Shown here: in pieces, positions 14,012-21,228 of the stretch
How positions within the stretch are numbered: position 1 is the first letter of the stretch
Layout of the letters: each line of letters begins with the position of its first letter
From: CAZBYL01 sp964496275
GTDB taxonomy: Bacteria > Synergistota > Synergistia > Synergistales > Synergistaceae
NCBI GenBank assembly: GCA_964496275.1
Contig: CAZBYL010000030.1
Coordinates: 1-28,881 of the forward strand
Direction of reading: 5' to 3'
DNA length: 28,881 bases
Program-made: the position numbers and the translations under genes
Notes under the pieces: generated by a model
What the model was told of the DNA's origin: nothing
What the model saw: only the letters and a program-made list of their open reading frames with translations
The model's database searches: none

Positions 14012-16517
14012 ATAGAACACTTTTTCTTTTTAAAAACTTTACGCCCTCCCACCAGAAAGAGGCGGCCGAAGCAACAAGCATAGAGAAGAAAAATTCTCCG
14101 ACTGTGAGAGGAAGAAGTCTGGCGGCCGCTGCAAACGCCGGCACGTAGGAGATCAGCATAAGCCCGCCCAGCACAGCAAAATTTATCAGGCAGGGGACGG
14201 GGTCAAACGAAGCATCAGCTCTCCGCGCAAAGGCATGTTCGCTGTCTGAACGGTTCACATACACGAGGAAGAGATTCGACATAACGAGCACGGAAAGAAA
14301 GAAAGTTCGTGCGTGTTCCGCGCCGCCGCGCGGCAGCAGGATATAGTAAGAGCCGAACGCAGCGGCGAATATCACAAGCCCCTGCATAAGAGCCTTGGCC
14401 AAAATCTCTCTTGTAACGATGGAGGAATCGACATCCCGCGGAGGACGGCGCATAATATCGGACTCTGCCGGCTGGCGCTCAAAGACAACTGAACAGGTGG
14501 GGTCTATTATCAGCTCAAGAAGGACAACATGGACAGGCATAAGAAGAGTCGGCATTCCGAGAAGGGGGGCCGCAAGAGCCGAGAGAGCTATTGGAATGTG
14601 AATGACAAGCACATACTCCATAGCCTTTCGGATATTATCGTAAATTCGCCTTCCGTCTCTCACCGTTTCGACTATGGTCGCAAAATCGTCATTCAAAAGC
14701 ACCATATCGGCGGCCTCGCGCGCGACTTCCGTTCCGCGCCCGCCCATTGCAATTCCTATATCCGCATATTTGAGAGCGGGCGCATCATTGACACCGTCTC
14801 CCGTCATTGCAACAACCTCTTTCGCGTCACGAAATGCCTGAACAATTCTCATCTTCTGCCTCGGAAGTATTCTTGAAAAAATTGTGACGTGCTTCAGTCT
14901 ATCTATAAGTTCATTATGGTCAAGCTCTTCCAACTCATATCCTGTGATAATTTCATGTTCTGGCCGCCCCGCAGCGTCAATTCCGACCTCATGGGCTATC
15001 TTATGAGCGGTCGCGCTGTTATCTCCCGTAATCATAGCCACCCTGATACCGGCGCTGCGGCAGGCTTCTATTGATGCGGGAACGCTCTTTCTCGGCGGGT
15101 CCATAAATGCGGCAAGCCCGACAAGCTCAAGACTGCAATCTGAGAGCTTTTCCGGAGACGCACCCGAAAAACGGCAGAGAGCCACGGCAAGAACGCGGCA
15201 GCCGGTATCGGACAGACGTTTCTGCTCATTCTCCGCAGCAGCCAGCTCTGCGGGAGAAAGTGCGCACAGGGGAAAAATATTTTCCGGCGAGCCCTTTGCC
15301 GCCAACAGAGACGAGCTGCCATCCTCCCACACGTGCCCCATCATTCTCGCTTCCGAAGAAAACGGGTACTCATGCAGCAGAGTGCGCCCCTGTATTCTCT
15401 CCACGTCAGCCCCGCACTCACACGCCCGATTCACAAGAGCCCGCTCCATTGGGTCGTATGGGTTCGTCTCCGATGCCATCACGGACGCCTCAAGCAGAGT
15501 GCGCTCATCGCAGCCGCAAAGGGGCACAAGCTCGCGCAGAGCCATTCTGTTCTCCGTCAAGGTTCCCGTCTTATCCACGCAAAGCACCGTGACCGCTCCC
15601 AACGTCTCGACAGATGGGATACGCCGTATAAGCGCGCTTCTGCCCGCAAGCCGCCATGCTCCCATAGCAAGAAATACCGTCAGAATAACGGGAAATTCCT
15701 CCGGAATAGTCGCCATCGCCAATGTGATACCGGAAAGTGCGGCCTCCGTGAACCGCGCTCCGTTCAAAAGAGTTGCCGCGACAACGAGCAGCATCATGAT
15801 AAGACTGAAAAACGAACAGCTCCGCACCAGCCGCCCAGTCTGCTTCTCAAGCGGAGTCGGCCTGTCCGGCGCACCTGCGACATCGGCTCCTATCTTCCCA
15901 TACTCGGTATCAAGCCCCGTTGCGCAAACACGCAGTACGGCACGCCCCGCAACGACGCCAGTTCCGCAATAGCAGCGGTCGGTACGCCAATGAGCGGCTT
16001 CGGACGGCGCGGACGACGTTTTCCAAACTATATCCGACTCGCCTGTCAGAGCGGACTCGTCCACACCCAGACCGTCGGAAAAGAGAACATCTCCGTCGGC
16101 GGAAATACGCTCCCCTTCCGACAGCAGCATCACATCGCCCGGCACAAGCTCCTCCGATTCGATACTGACTTCCGCGCCGTCTCTTATGACTTTTACTTTG
16201 GGTGAAGAGAGACTGCGCAAAGCGGCAAGAGTCTTGTCCGTCCTCCACTCCTGATACAGACTGATCCCGCCCATAAAAAAGACAAACACAAGCATTATCG
16301 TGCCGTCTCTGGCCTCTCCCAGAACGAAATAGATCAAAGACGCGCCTATAAGCAGCAGAAATACAGGCTCCTTCAGTATTTTAAAAGCAGTACTGAATAT
16401 GCCGCACTCCTTCTCCGAGGCAAACTCATTTTGCCCGAACTTCTCCCTCGCCTCCCGCACCTCTTCTGACGTAAGTCCGATAAAATCTTCGCCCGCACCG
16501 AACACCACAAAATCCAT
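14010..16517 (-). CDS. P2-type cation-transporting ATPase
   Basis: This is an 835-aa ion pump of the inner membrane, close to the length of bacterial Ca2+-type ATPases. In order it shows the N-terminal cation ATPase domain (GLTSEEVREAREKFGQNE), actuator motif TGES (about 158-161), membrane helix 4 motif PEEFP (272-276), phosphorylation site DKTGTLTE (Asp about 315), TGD, the hinge GDGVNDAPALK (near 575) and six C-terminal helices with LELIIDPTCSVVFE in helix 6. PEEFP in place of PEGLP means the ion cannot be assigned; calcium, manganese or another divalent ion are possible. The ATG at 16517 is preferred over TTG at 16538 because GGAGG lies between them, 7 bp before the ATG. A near-consensus promoter lies about 160 bp upstream, giving a long leader. 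Confidence 0.92.
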   Translation of the reverse strand: MDFVVFGAGEDFIGLTSEEVREAREKFGQNEFASEKECGIFSTAFKILKEPVFLLLIGASLIYFVLGEARDGTIMLVFVFFMGGISLYQEWRTDKTLAALRSLSSPKVKVIRDGAEVSIESEELVPGDVMLLSEGERISADGDVLFSDGLGVDESALTGESDIVWKTSSAPSEAAHWRTDRCYCGTGVVAGRAVLRVCATGLDTEYGKIGADVAGAPDRPTPLEKQTGRLVRSCSFFSLIMMLLVVAATLLNGARFTEAALSGITLAMATIPEEFPVILTVFLAMGAWRLAGRSALIRRIPSVETLGAVTVLCVDKTGTLTENRMALRELVPLCGCDERTLLEASVMASETNPYDPMERALVNRACECGADVERIQGRTLLHEYPFSSEARMMGHVWEDGSSSLLAAKGSPENIFPLCALSPAELAAAENEQKRLSDTGCRVLAVALCRFSGASPEKLSDCSLELVGLAAFMDPPRKSVPASIEACRSAGIRVAMITGDNSATAHKIAHEVGIDAAGRPEHEIITGYELEELDHNELIDRLKHVTIFSRILPRQKMRIVQAFRDAKEVVAMTGDGVNDAPALKYADIGIAMGGRGTEVAREAADMVLLNDDFATIVETVRDGRRIYDNIRKAMEYVLVIHIPIALSALAAPLLGMPTLLMPVHVVLLELIIDPTCSVVFERQPAESDIMRRPPRDVDSSIVTREILAKALMQGLVIFAAAFGSYYILLPRGGAEHARTFFLSVLVMSNLFLVYVNRSDSEHAFARRADASFDPVPCLINFAVLGGLMLISYVPAFAAAARLLPLTVGEFFFSMLVASAASFWWEGVKFLKRKSVL

Positions 16518-16542
16518 CTCCCTTCCTCCGCCGGACAATAAA

Positions 16543-16588
16543 ATACGGCCCGCGGAATCGTTAATTAAAACGGTCCCGCGAGCCGTAT
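16543..16588 (-). promoter_or_regulatory. Hairpin in the leader of the P-type ATPase gene
   Basis: ATACGGC (16543-16549) pairs with GCCGTAT (16582-16588), and CGCGG with CCGCG inside, apart from one mismatch. It sits about 25 nt before the start codon within a leader of about 150 nt, with TTTTATT after it on the minus strand. It could be an attenuator or the expression platform of a metal-sensing RNA; I do not recognise a known riboswitch. Confidence 0.45.
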
Positions 16589-16672
16589 ATAAAATACACT
16601 CGCTGTCAGGTTGTCGTCCCGACCCGGCCCCACACGCAAAAGCGCATCGCCTGCTCCATTGACTATGGCGTG

Positions 16673-16701
16673 ATTATCGGGCACAAATAGACGCTTGTCA
16701 A
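16673..16701 (-). promoter_or_regulatory. Near-consensus sigma70 promoter of the P-type ATPase gene
   Basis: On the minus strand a perfect TTGACA (16696-16701) and GATAAT (16673-16678) are 17 bp apart. Transcription would start near 16666, leaving about 150 nt of leader. It lies just after the stop codon of the upstream gene, so the ATPase is a separate unit. Confidence 0.75.
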
Positions 16702-16713
16702 TATGGAATACAG

Positions 16714-17424
16714 CTAATCCTTTACGTTCTCCCTACGCCAGAGACACTCGTTCTGCCTCGGACACTCATGGCACATAGAGCCTATTTTGCTCTCCGTATA
16801 ATGCGGCCCGATGCCTATAAGTGCGGAATTTGATATCTGCGGGACAAGGAAAGAAGATTCATTCAAAGTCAAACCCAGCGCAGAGCCGTGCCCCAGCCTG
16901 TATAAATCGTTCTGCCCCGTCACATCCCAACCCTGCACGGAACCCGGCTGCATGGAAGGCCCCACGCCCCAGCCCTTCTCACCCGCTATCCTTTCCACAT
17001 GACTCCGCATATACGAGGACATCTCAGCAAGCGCACGCACTCCGAAGGAATCCAGATAATACATCATAAGATAATCGCCGCTCTCCGAATAGGCGCGCAT
17101 CGCGTCCGCAATAGCCTTGCCGGCCGTGCAAATCGCTATCACAATCTCCTTTGCCGGATAAAGATAACCTATCTTAGGCCCTATATGCACCCTCTCGGCC
17201 GCTCCGCTCCCGCCGCAAAGCTCCAAAACTTCAGAGCCCGAAGCGATTTCCATGTTCTTATAAATCTCATACACGGAACGAAGCTCAATAAGAGCGCTGC
17301 CCTCACAGGCGGCCCTCTTGGCTGCGGCAATCATATCCTCCGAAGGAACCCTGCCGTTCTTCGCGGAAGCAGCAACAAGATCTTCATAAGTGATGCCGAC
17401 CCTCTCAAGCGTCAAAATCTCCAT
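16714..17424 (-). CDS. Free-standing MetH-reactivation-domain-like protein
   Basis: This 236-aa protein resembles the C-terminal AdoMet-binding reactivation domain of B12-dependent methionine synthase. The supporting stretch is GVGPSMQPGSVQGW, then LYRLGHGSALGLTLNESSFL and VPQISNSALIGIGP, the order found in that domain. It ends with a cysteine motif, CHECPRQNEC, that could hold a metal or iron-sulfur cluster. In MetH the domain reduces and remethylates inactive cob(II)alamin with AdoMet. No MetH catalytic or cobalamin-binding part is present here, so it probably services a corrinoid protein made elsewhere. The ATG at 17424 has GAGGGAG about 8 bp upstream and is preferred over an ATG at 17481. 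It follows the HyuA-like gene on the same strand after 169 bp. Confidence 0.7.
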   Translation of the reverse strand: MEILTLERVGITYEDLVAASAKNGRVPSEDMIAAAKRAACEGSALIELRSVYEIYKNMEIASGSEVLELCGGSGAAERVHIGPKIGYLYPAKEIVIAICTAGKAIADAMRAYSESGDYLMMYYLDSFGVRALAEMSSYMRSHVERIAGEKGWGVGPSMQPGSVQGWDVTGQNDLYRLGHGSALGLTLNESSFLVPQISNSALIGIGPHYTESKIGSMCHECPRQNECLWRRENVKD

Positions 17425-17593
17425 AATATCACTCCCTCTGATTACCGCAAAAAAACACGGCAAATGACTCGCAGCAAACATACGGAATAAAACGTCAAAC
17501 TCTCATCACAACATCAAAACAAAAGCAGCGCCGGCAATCCGGCAACATCACACAAGAGACAAACTGAAAAACAGCCATACCGAAAAAAAACAG

Positions 17594-19594
17594 TTAAACA
17601 CCGAGAGCCCTTGCACCTGCGCTGAATATAAGATGAGACCACATGTATATCTTATGCCCGCCTCCGGCAGAAACAACCTCATCACAGCGCTCAAACTTAA
17701 TATCCGCTTTCGGCGCGCCCGCTTTTTCCGAACGCTCGCTCATCCATTTAAGCATAAAATCCGTGCTGTACTCAACTGCCGAATCCACAGAATCGAAATC
17801 TTTTACTCCGGAAGGAAGGTGCGCACGAAACAGCCCTGTTTTCAAAGGGGCAATCAGCACATCATACTTCAAAACGAACCTCCCGACAGCGGCTCCCACA
17901 GCTCCGGCAACCTCCGCATGTTCCGGAAGCAGAGCCTTCGTGTTTAGAGATGCCCCGACTTCATTTATAAACGCCCAAGCCGGCGCTCCCGCTCCGACAA
18001 TAACGCCGTCCAGCCTCATCGACAGAGCCGGCCCTATGATATCTTTGCCGTACAGCGCATCGGAAATCAGGTTTTCCGCCTCTCCCTCTCTCTTGAGCGG
18101 CCGCCCCGCTCTTAAAAAACTTTTTCTCAATAAGTTAAGAGAGATATCATGAACCACCGTGCGGCAAACATCCTCGCAAAAAGAGACGATAGGCTCGCAC
18201 CGTTGCGTGATTATAGCGGCAGCCGTCTTAGAAGCTTCGGCATCCCAGCGGCTGAGCCTTCCCAACACATGAAGAGCGTCTGTCGGAGTGAATCCCGACA
18301 ACGAGATCAGCCCCCTGCCCTCCATATCGTCTATCCTTGCCATTGCAAGGCGGGAAATCCTCTTTTCCTCAATAAGATCATCTATTATTTTAGGCTCATC
18401 CTGAACTGCTATCAGTATATTTTCTTCAAATTCATCGGCAGCGCCGCAAACAGAACCGGAATGGACAATCAGGGGTTCGGATGTTACTGTGCTCTTCTCC
18501 TCCGACACACTCGCAAGCTGACAGCTCACCGCGCTATTCTCAAAAGCATCGGAACATATAGACTTAACACGCTTAGGGCCGACGGAAATAGCTCCGTACC
18601 TGTCCCTTGGTGAAACCCTGCTGTCTCCGCCAAGTCCGAACGTATACACATCTATCGTCTTTACAAGAGTCCTGTGCTCTCCTATCTTGGCTCCCTCGGG
18701 ATTTAACTGCGGACAGCCCTCCTCATCAAGATATACAATATCCGTGGTAGTGCCGCCTATATCCACAACCCAAGCAGCCGTTCCGCCGCCGGCTCCGGCA
18801 AGATGCCTGGCTCCGATTGCGCTTGCGGCAGGTCCGGAAAGAATAGTCTCAATCGGGTGCAGCTTTGCCCAATCAAGCCCAACCAAATTGCCGTCGCTCT
18901 TGACTATCGATATCGGCACATTTATACCCCTGCTCCTGAACACGCTCTCAACAGACTCCAAAAGCTCCATCACCACGGGAATAAGATCTGCGTTCAGTGC
19001 CGCCGTAACCGCTCGCAGCATTGCATCAAGATCCGAAGCAAGCTCATGCCCGCATGTCACATAAGTTCGCGGCGACATTTCCGTGATAATATCCCGAACC
19101 GCCAGCTCATGAGAGGGATTGCGCACCGAGAAGAACCCGGACACAGCAACGGCCTCCACATGCGGCAGGACGCCGGGCAGCCATCCGCGCAGCTTTTCCA
19201 AATCCAACGCGGCAGTCTCATTCCCCTTCGCATCATGAGCGCCGGAGATGACAAGCACATTCTGAGTATGAAATCTATTCTGTCTCTCCGCCGACGCGAC
19301 GCGCTCCGCATCATACCCCATCAGAATAAGCGCCGTGCTTCTGCTCCTATTCTCGACTATGGCATTGGTAGCAAACGTCGTGGCAATATTGACACACTTT
19401 ATACTATCGGGACTTACGTGAGACAGTATCAGCTCAAGCCCCCTGCTTATAGTACCCGGCATATCATTGCGGCAAGTAGGAGTCTTTCCGCAGGCAAGCA
19501 CAGACATATCCCTCTCGGAAACAAAAGCGACATCAGTAAACGTCCCTCCCGCGTCTATACCCAATATCCCGAGCTCATTCCTGATTGTACTCAT
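17594..19594 (-). CDS. Hydantoinase/oxoprolinase-family (HyuA-like) ASKHA protein
   Basis: This is a 666-aa protein of the hydantoinase A/oxoprolinase family, an ATP-binding actin-like fold. The two phosphate-binding loops are clear: GIDAGGTFTDVAF near the N terminus and VVDIGGTTTDIVYLD near residue 285; TFGLGGDSRVSPRD and VIVGAGAPAWAFI follow. HyuA normally pairs with a HyuB partner for ATP-driven ring opening of hydantoins or 5-oxoproline, but no HyuB is present. Between a corrinoid-type methyltransferase remnant and a MetH-activation-like protein, an alternative role is ATP-driven activation of a corrinoid protein, as done by the ASKHA-fold RACo/RamA-type activators; no N-terminal 2Fe-2S domain is visible, so this is inference. 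The ATG at 19594 uses GGGGAGAT, which lies inside the end of the truncated gene just upstream. Confidence 0.85.
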   Translation of the reverse strand: MSTIRNELGILGIDAGGTFTDVAFVSERDMSVLACGKTPTCRNDMPGTISRGLELILSHVSPDSIKCVNIATTFATNAIVENRSRSTALILMGYDAERVASAERQNRFHTQNVLVISGAHDAKGNETAALDLEKLRGWLPGVLPHVEAVAVSGFFSVRNPSHELAVRDIITEMSPRTYVTCGHELASDLDAMLRAVTAALNADLIPVVMELLESVESVFRSRGINVPISIVKSDGNLVGLDWAKLHPIETILSGPAASAIGARHLAGAGGGTAAWVVDIGGTTTDIVYLDEEGCPQLNPEGAKIGEHRTLVKTIDVYTFGLGGDSRVSPRDRYGAISVGPKRVKSICSDAFENSAVSCQLASVSEEKSTVTSEPLIVHSGSVCGAADEFEENILIAVQDEPKIIDDLIEEKRISRLAMARIDDMEGRGLISLSGFTPTDALHVLGRLSRWDAEASKTAAAIITQRCEPIVSFCEDVCRTVVHDISLNLLRKSFLRAGRPLKREGEAENLISDALYGKDIIGPALSMRLDGVIVGAGAPAWAFINEVGASLNTKALLPEHAEVAGAVGAAVGRFVLKYDVLIAPLKTGLFRAHLPSGVKDFDSVDSAVEYSTDFMLKWMSERSEKAGAPKADIKFERCDEVVSAGGGHKIYMWSHLIFSAGARALGV

Positions 19595-19599
19595 ACATA

Positions 19600-19878
19600 T
19601 TATCTCCCCGCAGGCGGGTTATTCTTAGACCACTTAAGCCCGCAGCCGAGAGCCTCTGCCTCTATCTGAAGGTCAAAAACGGAGCAGACCCCATCCGCTA
19701 AATATGTCTCCGCCGCTAGTTTTACACCGGCAACAATGTTTTCGGGATCTCTCAAAAATGTTTCGGCATCCATATCAAGGAGTTTCGCACAGTGTACTCC
19801 CGTAAATGGCACCCAGGGAATCCTTTCTGTCTCTTCGCATTTCAGTGCTTTCAGTACAAGGTCTTTGCGGTGTGTCAT
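19600..19878 (-). pseudogene. Truncated MtaA/UroD-type methyltransferase (N-terminal fragment)
   Basis: The 92-aa product matches only the start of uroporphyrinogen decarboxylase-like corrinoid methyltransferases (usually near 340 aa): HRKDLVLKALKCEETERIPW, then LADGVCSVFDLQIEAEALGC and LKWSKNNPPAGR before a TAA. The (beta/alpha)8 barrel core and zinc ligands are absent. The stop lies 5 nt before the HyuA-like start codon, and the last codons supply its ribosome binding site, so a deletion seems to have joined the 5' end of a methyltransferase gene to the HyuA-like gene. The start ATG and promoter look intact. It may survive as a leader cistron that drives translation of the next gene. Confidence 0.75.
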
Positions 19879-19960
19879 CGTACCAACACGTCCTTTCCGG
19901 ATTTTGTTTTTATTTGAGGCTGTTTCTCTTATTTCTGATTATGATTTATTCCGTTTCATA

Positions 19961-19989
19961 ACTATATACTATTGAAATAAATATTTCAA
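19961..19989 (-). promoter_or_regulatory. Promoter with overlapping palindrome for the truncated MtaA-HyuA-MetH-like unit
   Basis: On the minus strand TTGAAA (19984-19989) and TATAGT (19961-19966) are 17 bp apart. The -35 and spacer are covered by an 18-bp perfect inverted repeat, TTGAAATAAATATTTCAA (19972-19989), a fitting operator for a repressor; the RpiR gene next door is the closest candidate. Confidence 0.55.
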
Positions 19990-20000
19990 GTGCCGTGTGC

Positions 20001-20036
20001 AAAAAAAGGGAGATCCGTCAGAATACCGGACCCCCC
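20001..20036 (-). terminator. Intrinsic terminator of the RpiR gene
   Basis: On the minus strand GGGGGGTCCG pairs with CGGATCTCCC (two G-T pairs) across 9 nt and is followed by seven T. It ends RpiR transcripts before the promoter of the next unit. Confidence 0.85.
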
Positions 20037-20066
20037 GTTTAGCTTTATTATTTTTTCGGACGTTAT

Positions 20067-20957
20067 CTATATAGTCACGCCCTGAGCGTCGAGAACTTCG
20101 TTCAGCCTTGAGAGTTTCTTTTTCGCCACGTTTTTCTTCCTTTTCGCAAGCTCCGTTACAAGAGCCTCAACGAGAGCAAGCGGCTGCACTATCGTGTAGT
20201 GATACTTTGCTCTGTCAACGCAGAGAGCAAGTGTCGCGTGGTCTATCGCGGGGTTCGCGATGTCGTTTGTTATGAGTATGGAAGGAATGGCGTTTTCGTC
20301 GGTGAAGCGTAAGATGTCGTGAGTGAGCTTTGTATAGTGAGGCCCGCCCATAGATATTGCCACGATGAGGTCATTTGAGTTGTAGTTTAGTATCTCGTCA
20401 TAGACCATGTCTGCGCCAAAACCGGTAAGCATTGAGCTGTTTGAAAAGACTTGGTTGAGCATGTAGTGCATAAATTCCCCCACGAATCTGCTCGACCTCA
20501 TTCCCACAATGCCTATGTTCTTTGCCTTTTCCATCATATCGACCGCAATGTCAAAAGAGTCCATGAGCTGCGGTGTAAGAGTCCGTTTCAGCCCCTCGAT
20601 GTCGTCGCGCAGCACCCATGAGAGAACCGGCTCTTGGTCTGCTTCGTCCTCGTTGCCGTTCCATATCTGTTCGAGTTCCCACCAGACGGCGTTGCTTCCC
20701 TGCATCATAACTTTCTGCAAATCCTCAAGCATCTCTTTGTAGCTTTCGTAGCCAAGGCGTTTTACGACACGGACAACGGTAGCGGGACTGGTATCCGAAG
20801 CCTTGCCGAGTTCCTCCACGGTATAGAATGCCACTTTCTGATGGTTGTTCAATATATAGGAACATATAGTTTTTTGCTGTGTCGGGAACTTTTGAATCCC
20901 CATCCTCAGCCTTGCAAATACATCACTGTGTTGTACAAAAGAATCTACCTGTGCCAC
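20067..20957 (-). CDS. RpiR/MurR-family transcriptional regulator
   Basis: This is a 296-aa regulator. The N-terminal HTH_6 domain covers about residues 10-85 (FPTQQKTICSYILNN, TVEELGKASDTSPATVVRVVKRLGYESYKEM). The C-terminal sugar-isomerase (SIS) domain follows from about 130, with IGIVGMRSSRFVGEFMHYML, DLIVAISMGG and ILITNDIANPA. SIS domains usually sense sugar phosphates, but RpiR proteins in this setting may answer to other metabolites. The start is GTG at 20957, with AGGTGG about 9 bp upstream. A 34-bp palindrome overlaps its promoter, suggesting it represses itself. It lies between the MttB-like gene and the HyuA-like unit, all on the same strand. Confidence 0.9.
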   Translation of the reverse strand: MAQVDSFVQHSDVFARLRMGIQKFPTQQKTICSYILNNHQKVAFYTVEELGKASDTSPATVVRVVKRLGYESYKEMLEDLQKVMMQGSNAVWWELEQIWNGNEDEADQEPVLSWVLRDDIEGLKRTLTPQLMDSFDIAVDMMEKAKNIGIVGMRSSRFVGEFMHYMLNQVFSNSSMLTGFGADMVYDEILNYNSNDLIVAISMGGPHYTKLTHDILRFTDENAIPSILITNDIANPAIDHATLALCVDRAKYHYTIVQPLALVEALVTELAKRKKNVAKKKLSRLNEVLDAQGVTI

Positions 20958-20987
20958 GGATATTAGCCACCTTTTATAAGTAATCAG

Positions 20988-21032
20988 ACGAACCGATTAT
21001 ATCATCATATAATCGGTTCGTTCTAAAAACAA
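20988..21032 (-). promoter_or_regulatory. RpiR promoter with 34-bp palindromic operator
   Basis: Perfect 15-bp arms, ACGAACCGATTATAT (20988-21002) and its complement (21007-21021), flank a 4-bp centre. On the minus strand TTGTTT (21027-21032) and TATGAT (21004-21009) are 17 bp apart, so the -10 lies at the centre of the palindrome. This is the layout of a repressor site; no T-run follows, so a terminator is unlikely. Confidence 0.7.
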
Positions 21033-21228
21033 GCGTTTTGACTGCGAAAATATTACGCAAATTAATTGAGCATACTTTAGGTTACGATGAGTCAATCAAC
21101 TTCGTGGTATTTAATTTTAGAGGCAGCATTGTGAGGTTGTTATATCTGCGGCAATACAAAGCTGACTGTGCTTGCAAACCTTCAATCGCACACAGATGGT
21201 TCAAATCAGATTATTTTTTATGATACGG

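Noticed and set aside
15107..16205. Long frames antisense to the P-type ATPase
   Set aside because: Arg/Pro/His/Ser-rich shadow translations; the opposite strand carries all P-type ATPase motifs without a break.
17520..17560. GCCGG-attg-CCGGC hairpin between the HyuA-like and MetH-like genes
   Set aside because: Only five base pairs with an interrupted T-run; too weak to call a terminator, so the two genes may be cotranscribed.
21038..21223. A 61-codon frame ending RWFKSDYFL and a GGTTCAAATC string that looks like a tRNA T-loop
   Set aside because: The flanking bases do not form a T-stem and no acceptor or anticodon arm is present; the frame has no ribosome site or protein character.
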